A stretch of 20,350 bases of DNA, taken from NCBI GenBank assembly GCA_900545005.1, contig UQXO01000017.1, forward strand, positions 1 to 20,350, given 5' to 3'. Shown piece by piece: positions 1 through 6,902 of the stretch. Position 1 is the stretch's first letter, and the number at the start of each line of letters is the position of its first letter. The notes below the pieces were generated by a model. It saw only the letters and a list, made by a program, of their open reading frames with translations. It did no database searches and was not told where the DNA came from. Position numbers and translations under genes: made by a program. Origin of the DNA: an uncultured Mycoplasmatota bacterium. GTDB lineage: Bacteria > Bacillota_I > Bacilli_A > RF39 > UBA660.

Positions 1-126
1 TTTGGCGTGCAATAATTTTACAAATCAAAAAAATTCAAATTATTTATAAAAAACTATTGATTTATATTAGCAAGTTTGTCTTTCAGTTCCTATTATATCA
101 TTTTATTTACTTAAAATATTAAAATG

Positions 127-157
127 TTGGTTAATTTTACTAAAACCATGTTATACT
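127..157 (+). promoter_or_regulatory. Promoter of the small RNA at 164-276 (extended -10)
   Basis: A TATACT hexamer at 152-157 is preceded by TG at 149-150, which makes a TGn extended -10 element. The best -35 candidate is the poor TTGGTT at 127-132 with a 19-bp spacer, so recognition would rest on the extended -10. Initiation is expected near 164, giving a transcript of about 112 nt up to the terminator at 243-278. No protein-coding frame lies downstream on this strand. Confidence 0.55.
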
Positions 158-163
158 AATTTT

Positions 164-276
164 AGTTAGTAGTTATTACTACCTATAAATTGTTGCTTTT
201 AATGGTTGTTTTACCAGAAGCATAAGGGCTCCATTTGAAATCAACTTACGGACTGAAAAGTTCGTGAGTTTTTATT
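164..276 (+). ncRNA. Probable tracrRNA of a type II (Cas9) CRISPR system
   Basis: This short plus-strand unit has its own promoter and terminator and no reading frame. Its core at 222-245 reads ATAAGG, then nine bases, then GAAATCAAC, followed at once by a terminator hairpin. From memory this order and spacing match the nexus and 3' hairpin of the Streptococcus thermophilus CRISPR1 tracrRNA; the CAGAAGC at 215-221 also resembles the bulge segment there. The stretch 192-215, starting GTTGC and ending TTTTACC, would be the anti-repeat. Its reverse complement ends in GCAAC, as many 36-nt type II repeats end in AAC. A small palindrome (169-182) lies in the 5' leader. What is seen: promoter, core motifs, hairpin and U-tract. 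What is inferred: tracrRNA function, because neither cas9 nor a repeat array is in the window. Alternative: an unrelated small RNA of similar architecture. Confidence 0.6.
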
Positions 277-278
277 TT
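243..278 (+). terminator. Rho-independent terminator / 3' hairpin of the small RNA
   Basis: Bases 243-253 and 260-270 form an uninterrupted 11-bp stem, with G-U pairs at 247/266 and 251/262, around the loop TGAAAA. TTTATTTTAT follows directly. The orientation is plus, so it ends the 164-276 transcript and not the convergent HD-domain gene. Confidence 0.8.
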
Positions 279-290
279 ATATAAATACTA

Positions 291-329
291 TAAAAAAAGA
301 GGAAAAAATTATCAAATAATTTCATCCTC
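291..329 (-). terminator. Rho-independent terminator of the HD-domain gene
   Basis: Arms 299-312 and 316-329 pair over 12 of 14 positions around a 3-nt loop. On the minus strand the hairpin is followed by seven T residues (plus-strand A run at 292-298). It sits 7 bp past the stop codon of the gene ending at 336. Together with the plus-strand terminator at 243-278 it insulates the two convergent units. Confidence 0.7.
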
Positions 330-335
330 ATATTA

Positions 336-1364
336 TTAAAAATTAAAATTTAAATATACATAATTATCCATATTGTAAGATAAATTGTTTTTTATCATTT
401 TGTTAGCAAGTTTGCAACATTTTGAAATTCTTTTACCATTAAATAGTGGATCAATATATCTAATCTTAGCTCCATGATGTACATAATAAACATTTTGAGG
501 TTCTTCTTTTGATGTTTTTACTTTTTTAGCATTTCTCCAAATATTAAAAACATCATTATATTTAGAAGATTCTATAATATCTATTACTTCACTTTCTTTT
601 AATTCATATAAATCCTTTTTAGAAATTTTGTTTTCATCACTTAATTTTTTTAGAATATCAGCAATTAATTGCATAGAATATCTAGTTCTATCTTCACGAT
701 ATATAACGGATAATCGGCTCGTAACCTTAACAAAGTTTCTAGCAATTTTTTTAGTTTTAAATCCTAATTCAATTTCTTTTTCTTCGTTAGTTTGTATTTC
801 AATATCATCATATATTTCTTTAATAATTTCTGAATCTAATAATCTATAAGTAAATAAAGCATTTGATAGTGAATATTCTAATCTATCAGCAGATAATTTA
901 GGTGTATCATTATCAGCAATAGGATATAAATGATAATTATCTATTTCTGATATTTTAATATTATCTCTTTTTAATAAGGTCATAATTTCTTTTGAATTTT
1001 TTATTATTTCTGTTGTCAAATCTTCTGTTGATTCTTGAGTCATATAATCTCCATTAAGAAAATCTATACAATGCTTAAATGCAGGTGTTGCTATATCGTG
1101 AAATAATCCAGATAAAGTTTGTTTTTTATCATGTGTAAAATGCCAAACAATTAAGGCAACTGCAACAGAATGGTCTAGACTTGAAAAGAAAAAATCACTT
1201 TCAAACAGTTTTGAATATATAGTACCACAAGTAACACTAATATATTGTTGTGATAACAATTCCTTTGTGTCTATATATTCATTTAACCATTCTGGAAAAT
1301 TCGGTTCTAAAATTGCAAAATAATCTTTTATTTCTTTGCTAATATTGTCATAATATTTACTCAT
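336..1364 (-). CDS. HD-domain metal-dependent phosphohydrolase
   Basis: The 342-residue soluble protein carries the full metal-binding set of the HD superfamily: His65 (LDHSVAVAL), the His89-Asp90 doublet (SGLFHDIATP) and Asp160 (SADRLEYSL). HD proteins of this layout hydrolyse phosphomonoesters or phosphodiesters of nucleotides, for example dNTPs or cyclic nucleotides; the substrate cannot be read from the sequence. The C-terminal 150 residues are rich in Lys, Tyr and Asn and match no motif I recognise. AGGAG lies 11 bp before the ATG. The upstream gene fragment ends 15 bp away, so the two were probably one transcription unit. A good terminator follows the stop. An HD hydrolase beside a gene of unknown function, and close to a presumed CRISPR locus, would fit a defence role, but that is inference only. 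Confidence 0.8.
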   Translation of the reverse strand: MSKYYDNISKEIKDYFAILEPNFPEWLNEYIDTKELLSQQYISVTCGTIYSKLFESDFFFSSLDHSVAVALIVWHFTHDKKQTLSGLFHDIATPAFKHCIDFLNGDYMTQESTEDLTTEIIKNSKEIMTLLKRDNIKISEIDNYHLYPIADNDTPKLSADRLEYSLSNALFTYRLLDSEIIKEIYDDIEIQTNEEKEIELGFKTKKIARNFVKVTSRLSVIYREDRTRYSMQLIADILKKLSDENKISKKDLYELKESEVIDIIESSKYNDVFNIWRNAKKVKTSKEEPQNVYYVHHGAKIRYIDPLFNGKRISKCCKLANKMIKNNLSYNMDNYVYLNFNF

Positions 1365-1379
1365 TTTTATTATTCTCCT

Positions 1380-1829
1380 TTAACTATTTTCTATATCTTC
1401 TAAGAATTTATTCCAATCATCTCGATATGATGCATTAGTAAATATCTTATCTAAATATATGTTATAAATATTTTCATTGTAAGTAGGATGAACTAATAGC
1501 ATATTTGCCATCAAAAACAAAAGAACCACTAATGTTTTTTTATCTGTTTTTTCAAAAAATATTCCCCTTACATCATTAAAACTAATTTGTCCTTTACAAG
1601 AATTAACAATTGTGTAATCTCCTGCAACTATAATATCAAATTGATGTATTCGTTTTATTTTATTTTCTTTGTAATAATTCAAAATTGCTTCAATTAAATT
1701 TTCAATATTTGAATAGGTATTCTCGGCAAATATAATAGTTGGTATCTTATAAGTATATTCATTTTTATCTTTATCCCAAATAAGACCATTTCTGAACTGA
1801 ACCCCAAAAGTTGGACAGTTTATAAATAG
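1380..1829 (-). pseudogene. C-terminal remnant of an unrecognised protein, truncated at an IS3-like end
   Basis: The reading frame is open from 1829 down to the stop at 1380-1382 (about 149 codons), but no ATG or GTG occurs in frame before a TAA at 1830-1832. The only conventional start is a TTG at 1680-1682 without a convincing ribosome binding site; it would give 100 residues. The residues upstream of that TTG (NGLIWDKDKNEYTYKIP, then IIFAENTYSNIENLIEAI) look like genuine protein, so the original gene was longer and has lost its 5' part. The upstream edge, 1793-1817, matches a terminal inverted repeat of IS3-family elements. The remaining protein has one hydrophobic stretch (VVLLFLMANMLLV) and is otherwise unrecognised. 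It lies 15 bp upstream of the HD gene and was probably its operon partner. Confidence 0.55.
1793..1817. mobile_element. IS3-family-like terminal sequence (solo remnant)
   Basis: On the minus strand, reading from 1817 downwards, the sequence begins TGTCCAACTTTTGGGG and continues TTCAGTTCA. From memory this is the kind of end found on IS150/IS861-like IS3 elements of Firmicutes. No transposase frame or partner repeat is visible, so only the tip of an element would remain, at the broken 5' side of the gene fragment. The assignment rests on motif recall and was not tested against a database. Confidence 0.4.
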
Positions 1830-1933
1830 TTAGTTTTTTGTTATGTAAAAGAATAAATTCTATACTCAAAAGACTTTACAATGATTGATACTAAAATAAT
1901 AATATTACCTCATAGTTAAATAAATATCCAATA

Positions 1934-2125
1934 TTACTTATTCTTACTCATATATGTGACTAATAAAATTATTCCAACTAAATTATAACCAATAGATAAT
2001 TCCACTAAAAAACCACTAGTAAATTGCCCCAAACTACTAATTTCATCTTCCCCAAAAAACTGTAAATGCTAAATACAATAAATTCCCTAAAACAATTAAA
2101 AACGTTCCTATTTTATTTTTTTCAC
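1934..2125 (-). pseudogene. Small membrane protein gene disrupted by homopolymer indels
   Basis: Two overlapping minus-strand frames together encode a coherent protein of about 63 residues: a first transmembrane helix (KIGTFLIVLGNLLYLAFTV), a short acidic loop (FGEDEISSLGQFTSG) and a second helix (LSIGYNLVGIILLVTYM), ending MSKNK. The frame breaks at a run of six A (plus-strand 2054-2059), where five would restore it. It also breaks near the start at a run of seven A after a GTG at 2123-2125, where eight would restore it. A GGTGATG ribosome-binding-like site at 2133-2139 supports the GTG. The gene directly follows the 4Fe-4S protein gene and may have been the last member of that operon. Either it is decaying or the homopolymers are misread. 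Function unknown. Confidence 0.5.
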
Positions 2126-2145
2126 TTAAATCATCACCATAATAA

Positions 2146-2985
2146 TCATTTTAAATCCAAGGCTCCTTTTGGACACTCTTTAATACAATTACAGCAAAGT
2201 ATACATTCAGTACCATTTTTTCTTTTACGAGAATCATCTAACATATCAACATTCATTGGACATACCATTAAACATTTATGACAATTAATACATTTATTAT
2301 GATTACACTTAACCCTTAAATAAGAAAAATAACTAGCCGGCTTTAAAAACACCGTTATAGGACATATATATTTACAAAAAGCCCTATTATCTTTAAGTAT
2401 ATAGGCTAATAATATACCCAAGATATAATAAATTATATTTCCTATTATAAACGACCAAAACATTATATTCTCTAAATTATCCACCTTAAAAATAAATAAT
2501 CCTGATACAAATGTTAATGATAGCACGAATACGATATATCTAAGCCATCCTAATTTTTTTCTATTACTCTTAGGAATCTTATATGGTAATAGATCTAGTA
2601 TCATTCCCGTCCAGCACGCATAACCACACCAACCTCTTCCAAAGAATAACGGCCCAGCAATTTTAGCAACAAAATAATGAATAGTAGCAGCTTCAAATAC
2701 TCCTAAAAACAAATAATACCATAATCCTTCAATTTGCATATTTTCACGACAAATAACGCCTAAATATATAAGCATATATAAACCAACTGCCAATTGAACA
2801 AAGTTTCTGGCATATTTAACTTTATGAGACATTAAATACATTCCTGTTGATATACAAATTCCTATATAATTAAAATTTAGTAGATAAAATAACTTTCTCG
2901 TTGAAATAAATAACGCTATAGCAACAATCTCAAATATTACTATAGTCATCATCATAATTTTATTTTCTTTAACCCATTTAAACAT
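2146..2985 (-). CDS. NapH/YccM-like membrane 4Fe-4S ferredoxin-type protein
   Basis: The 279-residue protein passes electrons between the membrane and soluble carriers, judging from its family. It has several transmembrane helices in residues 10-200, with a GRGWCGYAC motif at 116-124 and CKYICP at 204-209; both are hallmarks of NapH/NosR/YccM-type proteins. Two classical [4Fe-4S] motifs, CxxCxxCxxxCP, follow at residues 232-243 and 261-272, so two clusters sit on the cytoplasmic tail. A GAGG site lies 8 bp before the ATG. The gene is 30 bp downstream of the P-type ATPase gene and in the same operon as the flavodoxin, which makes a flavodoxin-to-membrane electron route plausible. No nitrate or nitrous oxide reductase is nearby, so a NapH role in denitrification is not supported. 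Confidence 0.85.
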   Translation of the reverse strand: MFKWVKENKIMMMTIVIFEIVAIALFISTRKLFYLLNFNYIGICISTGMYLMSHKVKYARNFVQLAVGLYMLIYLGVICRENMQIEGLWYYLFLGVFEAATIHYFVAKIAGPLFFGRGWCGYACWTGMILDLLPYKIPKSNRKKLGWLRYIVFVLSLTFVSGLFIFKVDNLENIMFWSFIIGNIIYYILGILLAYILKDNRAFCKYICPITVFLKPASYFSYLRVKCNHNKCINCHKCLMVCPMNVDMLDDSRKRKNGTECILCCNCIKECPKGALDLK

Positions 2986-3015
2986 ATCTTGTACCTCGTA
3001 TTTACTCTCTATATT

Positions 3016-5565
3016 TTAATCTTTAAACCAACTAACTAATAATGGCTTAATTAATTCATAAATAAATATTGCCATAAGATTTATTAAGAATACTACGAAT
3101 ATTAACCCAAATTCTATTGAAACAATATTTATTAATTTGCCAACCGGTGTAACAAATACTACAAGTTCAATTAAAAATATCAACAGTAATCCGTAATTCA
3201 TTACTTTATTAGAAAATATCCCTTGTTTAACAACTGATTGTTTTAAATTTCTACAAGATATAGAATAAACTATCTCTTGCATTACCATCGAAAGAAGTGC
3301 TAAAGACATAGCCGTTTCTTGTCCATAATCTTTTAAACAAACAAAATATATAATAACTACAAATATAGTTTCAATTATAGCCGATGAGGCAATACAAGCT
3401 TTAATAAAGGGAGTAAATAAAGGCTTATTTATTCCTCGTGGTTTTTTAGTCATTATGCCATCTTCACTCTTTTCAAAAGATAAACATATACTAGGAATAG
3501 AGTCCGTTACTAAATCAATGAATAAAATATAAATGGGTAACAAAATTGTTTTTTTAGTAAGTAATCCTATAATAACAATAAATATTTCCGCAAAATTACT
3601 TGATAGGGAAAATACTATATTATTTCTAATATTATTATATATTCTTCTTCCCTCTTCAACAGCAACCACTATTGTTGAAAAAGAATCATCCATTAATACG
3701 ATATCCGAAGCTGATTTAGTAACATCAGTACCCGTAATACCCATTCCCACCCCAACATGAGCATCTTTAATAGCCGGAGCATCATTTACGCCATCCCCAG
3801 TCATTGCTACAATTTTGCCACTGTCTTGCAGAGCACCGACTATTCTTTCTTTATGAACTGGATTTACTCTTGCATAAACCGAATATCTTTTAACAATATC
3901 TTTTAGTTCTTCATCATTATATTTATCAAGTTCATTTCCCAGAATTGCTTCCTTATCATTACTTATTATTCCCACACTTTTAGCAATCGCAATTGCCGTA
4001 TCAATAGAGTCCCCTGTAATCATAATAGGTCTAATTCCCGCTCTTTTACATAAAAGAACACTTTCTTTAACACTTTCTCTTGGGGGATCTATCATTCCTA
4101 AAATACCAGCAAAAGATAAATTATTTTCTTCTGTTTCTAATTCTTTAATATTTTGAGGTATATAATCTAATTTCTTATAAGCAAATCCTAAAGTTCTTAA
4201 AGCCTTTTTGGAAAAATTTTTAACTTTATCTAAAACCTCTTTTTTTTCCTCATCTGATAGATTTACTTTTTCTATTAAAGAGTCCATACTCCCCTTACAT
4301 AAAATATATACTTCATTACCAATTCTATTTAAAGTAGTAGATATCTTTCTATCACTATCAAAGGGGATATCAAGTATTCTTTTACATTCTTTTCTTAATC
4401 TAAGAGAATCAATCTTTTTATTATATAAATATTCATATAAACAAGTTTCCGTGGGATCTCCTACATATTTTCCCTCTATAATAAGACCATCATTACAAAG
4501 AGCACATATATAATTAAGCATATCCTCATCTATTACATATTCATCCTTAACAGTCATTTTATTTTGAGTTATCGTCCCCGTCTTATCAGAGCAAATAACA
4601 TCTATGGCTCCTAGGGTTTCTACCGCTTGCATTTGTTTTACTACTGTTTTCTTTTTGGCAAGATTAGATATTCCCACTGATAAAGTTATAGTAATTACCG
4701 CTGGTAATCCTTCGGGAATAGCCGCTACTGCTAGGGATGAGCATAACATTATAATCTCAAGAATAGTATATTTATTAATTAAAGCTAAAATAAGTATAAA
4801 GATTAGGATTATAAATATTATTAAAGTTATCTTTTTTGATAGTTCTTTTATCTTTAGTTGTAAAGGTGTTTCCATTCTATCAATTTCATTTAATGAGAGG
4901 GCAATTTTACCTATCTCAGTATTTTTTCCTGTACTAACGACTATCCCCCTACCTTTTCCATTAGTAATATTTGTCCCTAAAAAAAGCATGTTTTTTTGTT
5001 CTTGGATAATTAAATTTTCCTTTAAAACCCCAGCCCTTTTTTGAACAGGAACGCTTTCTCCTGTTAAGGCTGATTCATCTACTTTTAAATTTTCACCCGA
5101 AAGTATTCTAATATCCGCGGGAACTGTTTCTCCTGACTCTAAATAAATTATATCTCCGGGTACTAATTCTTTAGTATTTATTACGACGATTTTATCATCT
5201 CTTTTGACTTTACACATACTAGTTTCATATTCTTTTAATTCTTTTAATATTAAAGTTGCTTTTTCTTCTTGAATAAATCCTACCAAAGCATTTATAATTA
5301 CAACAATAAGAATAACAATAGTATCAGTATACTCATGAGAATAAAAATAACCATAAAAATATAAAAGCACCGCTACTATCAATAATATAATAATCATTGT
5401 ATCATTAAATTGCTTTAAAAATCTTAAAATCCACGGTTTCCTCTTCTTATTTAAAATTATATTTTGTCCATATTCATCTAATCTTCTTAAAGCTTCCCTA
5501 CTATCTAACCCAATAATTTTACTATTTAAAATCTTAAATATTTCTTCTTCATTCTTAGAATACAT
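3016..5565 (-). CDS. P-type IIA cation-transporting ATPase (Ca2+-ATPase-like)
   Basis: This complete 849-residue P-type ATPase exports a cation, probably Ca2+, at the cost of ATP. Seen in order: N-terminal cation-ATPase domain; actuator motif TGES (168-171); M4 PEGLP with Glu285; phosphorylation motif DKTGT with Asp327; nucleotide-binding KGS (424-426); hinge TGDGVND (589-595); and the C-terminal membrane domain to residue 849. Glu285, Glu660 in M5 and Asp688 in M6 correspond to SERCA Ca2+ ligands. Position 684 is Asp in the string IDLVTD, where SERCA has Asn (NLVTD) and Na,K-ATPase has Asp. The exact ion is therefore open, with Ca2+ most likely. AAAGGAG precedes the ATG. The flavodoxin gene lies 95 bp upstream and the Fe-S gene 30 bp downstream on the same strand. 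Confidence 0.93.
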   Translation of the reverse strand: MYSKNEEEIFKILNSKIIGLDSREALRRLDEYGQNIILNKKRKPWILRFLKQFNDTMIIILLIVAVLLYFYGYFYSHEYTDTIVILIVVIINALVGFIQEEKATLILKELKEYETSMCKVKRDDKIVVINTKELVPGDIIYLESGETVPADIRILSGENLKVDESALTGESVPVQKRAGVLKENLIIQEQKNMLFLGTNITNGKGRGIVVSTGKNTEIGKIALSLNEIDRMETPLQLKIKELSKKITLIIFIILIFILILALINKYTILEIIMLCSSLAVAAIPEGLPAVITITLSVGISNLAKKKTVVKQMQAVETLGAIDVICSDKTGTITQNKMTVKDEYVIDEDMLNYICALCNDGLIIEGKYVGDPTETCLYEYLYNKKIDSLRLRKECKRILDIPFDSDRKISTTLNRIGNEVYILCKGSMDSLIEKVNLSDEEKKEVLDKVKNFSKKALRTLGFAYKKLDYIPQNIKELETEENNLSFAGILGMIDPPRESVKESVLLCKRAGIRPIMITGDSIDTAIAIAKSVGIISNDKEAILGNELDKYNDEELKDIVKRYSVYARVNPVHKERIVGALQDSGKIVAMTGDGVNDAPAIKDAHVGVGMGITGTDVTKSASDIVLMDDSFSTIVVAVEEGRRIYNNIRNNIVFSLSSNFAEIFIVIIGLLTKKTILLPIYILFIDLVTDSIPSICLSFEKSEDGIMTKKPRGINKPLFTPFIKACIASSAIIETIFVVIIYFVCLKDYGQETAMSLALLSMVMQEIVYSISCRNLKQSVVKQGIFSNKVMNYGLLLIFLIELVVFVTPVGKLINIVSIEFGLIFVVFLINLMAIFIYELIKPLLVSWFKD

Positions 5566-5660
5566 TTTCTCACTCCTTTAGATAATTCTTTAACCGCTTA
5601 CTAATCTATAGTAATAAAATAGACCATAATATCTTTTTTCATAATTTTATCCTTTTCTAA

Positions 5661-6182
5661 TTAAAATTTCTCTTCCAAATTTTCTAAAGTAGCTTTTAAT
5701 CTTTCTAAATCAGTTATATCAGGATGAGATAAAGCTTCCTCAAAATTTCTTATAAGTTTATTAATATCTACAGAAGAATTATTTTGTTTAGCCATATTCT
5801 CATATCTTTCTTTCACCGCTAAAGGCATTTTTCCTTGACACATAAAAGTTCCTATTAAAGTATTACTACTATCAATATTCTTCTTAACATTATTAATAAT
5901 ATTTCTAAAGTAGTCTTCACTTCCCCCATATCCAGCAGTTCCAAATAAAAATATTTTCTTATTCTTTAATTTCTTTAAGAATTCTATCGTCAAAGAATCA
6001 GCATTTCCCCTTTCAGTCCAAAAACCGATATAAATTATATTACTTAATTTATCTTTAACATTATCTATCGTCCCATAATAAAAGCAACTATCTGGTGGTA
6101 AGACCTTACGAATAGTAGCAGCTAATTTTTTCGTATTTCCCGTTCTACTACTATAAACTATTGAATAATTTTCTTTTGCCAT
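5661..6182 (-). CDS. Flavodoxin-like protein (BilS-like)
   Basis: A flavodoxin fold protein of 173 residues that would bind FMN and carry low-potential electrons. The phosphate-binding loop SSRTGNT is at residues 11-17. Later motifs include GFWTERGNAD, FLFGTAGYGGSEDYF (the loop contacting the flavin) and TFMCQGKMP. The last group recalls the flavodoxin-family proteins annotated BilS, accessory to bilirubin reductase BilR; no bilR is in the window, so that name is only a resemblance. The ATG at 6180-6182 is preferred: AAGGA lies about 9 bp upstream, whereas the in-frame TTG at 6188 sits almost on that site. First gene of a probable operon with the P-type ATPase and the membrane Fe-S protein. 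Confidence 0.83.
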   Translation of the reverse strand: MAKENYSIVYSSRTGNTKKLAATIRKVLPPDSCFYYGTIDNVKDKLSNIIYIGFWTERGNADSLTIEFLKKLKNKKIFLFGTAGYGGSEDYFRNIINNVKKNIDSSNTLIGTFMCQGKMPLAVKERYENMAKQNNSSVDINKLIRNFEEALSHPDITDLERLKATLENLEEKF

Positions 6183-6208
6183 AAACAATCTTCCTTCTTT
6201 CCAAGATA

Positions 6209-6217
6209 ATTATATCA
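6209..6217 (-). promoter_or_regulatory. Probable promoter of the flavodoxin-ATPase-FeS operon
   Basis: On the minus strand a perfect TATAAT (plus 6209-6214) is preceded by TGA, giving a TGn extended -10. A -35 is not evident in the AT-rich sequence upstream. Start of transcription would be near 6202, about 20 bp before the ATG and clear of the ribosome binding site. The plus-strand gene at 6274 diverges from here; a TGGTATAAA at 6247-6255 may serve it. Confidence 0.4.
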
Positions 6218-6273
6218 TATATAATATTTACTAAATATATTATATATGGTATAAAAGAATTAGAGGAGATATT

Positions 6274-6596
6274 ATGGAAAAATTTTATTTATTGTCATAC
6301 CCATTTTTATCATCTTAGTCTTTATCTTTATGGTCTTATCTATCTTTAGTCCTAAATTCAATGGGAAAATGCTAAGTAAACAGATAAAAGCTACTAAATA
6401 TATGCTGAATGATTCGAAAGAAGACATTAAAAGTATTTATGATGATATGGCAAATGCTACTAAAGATGGTACTACTACCCATTTTAAAGCTATTAAAAAA
6501 GGCCTTACGGAAGATGATACCATGTATTGTAAATACTGTGGTACCGAAATTCCAAAAGACTCTAAATTCTGTAAAAATTGTGGTAAAGAACTGTAA
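6274..6596 (+). CDS. Membrane-anchored zinc-ribbon protein, apparent frameshift near its 5' end
   Basis: AGAGGAG at 6262-6268 is well placed for the ATG at 6274, but that frame stops after 14 codons. The following frame is open to the stop at 6594-6596. One extra A in the A5 run at 6278-6282 would join them into a 107-residue protein starting MEKILFIVIPIFIILVFIFM, a typical membrane anchor. A charged linker follows, then a C-terminal zinc ribbon with two CxxC pairs (YCKYCG and FCKNCG). Without the correction, only an internal ATG at 6330 gives an 88-residue form that lacks most of the anchor. Zinc-ribbon proteins of this size are usually small regulatory or scaffolding membrane proteins; no specific function can be assigned. 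The gene is monocistronic, ending in its own terminator. Confidence 0.6.
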
Positions 6597-6622
6597 GATT
6601 ACTCTTGAGTAGTCTTTTTTTC
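6595..6622 (+). terminator. Rho-independent terminator of the zinc-ribbon gene
   Basis: A 9-bp stem (6595-6603 with 6608-6616, one T-G pair) and a CTTG loop are followed by a run of T to 6621. The stem begins inside the stop codon. Confidence 0.75.
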
Positions 6623-6880
6623 TAGGACACATAATAAACATATGTCAAATATTAGGTCACACTTTTTTAACCAATCTTAATCACTAAGATTTAAATTTAT
6701 TTCCATTTTTTTAACAACCATTATGCTAGAGCTAAATTTGTTATACAGTTATTGTCTTTTTCATTTGGTAAAATCTAACTTTCTCCATCATACTATATCA
6801 CAAAGCATAAATTTTCATGTCCTAATATCTATCTAACATCAAGTGTTAATTATTATAACGCACTTAAAAATTCCAATCTT
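6623..6880. other. Gene-free spacer
   Basis: About 260 bp of AT-rich sequence between a plus-strand terminator and the minus-strand terminator of the ABC transporter operon. I see no coding frame with a ribosome binding site, no repeats and no convincing promoter here. Confidence 0.5.
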
Positions 6881-6902
6881 AAAAAGACACCAAACGATGT
6901 CT
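6881..6902 (-). terminator. Terminator of the ABC transporter operon
   Basis: On the minus strand AGACAT (6902-6897) pairs with GTGTCT (6890-6885) around the loop CGTTTG, with one T-G pair at the loop end, and TTTT follows. The stem overlaps the TAG stop codon of the permease gene at 6901-6903. The stem is short (6 bp), so efficiency is uncertain. Confidence 0.5.

Noticed and set aside
1..120. Possible end of an upstream gene or CRISPR array at the left edge
   Set aside because: All frames are short and broken on the plus strand, no start with a ribosome binding site is seen on the minus strand, and no repeat complementary to the putative anti-repeat occurs here or elsewhere in the window.
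4604..5044. 146-codon plus-strand open frame
   Set aside because: It lies wholly within the P-type ATPase gene on the opposite strand, has no ribosome binding site, and its composition is that of an antisense shadow frame.
6372..6641. 89-codon minus-strand open frame opposite the zinc-ribbon gene
   Set aside because: It is the antisense of the zinc-ribbon coding sequence and runs through its terminator. The plus-strand frame has the CxxC pairs and a ribosome binding site.
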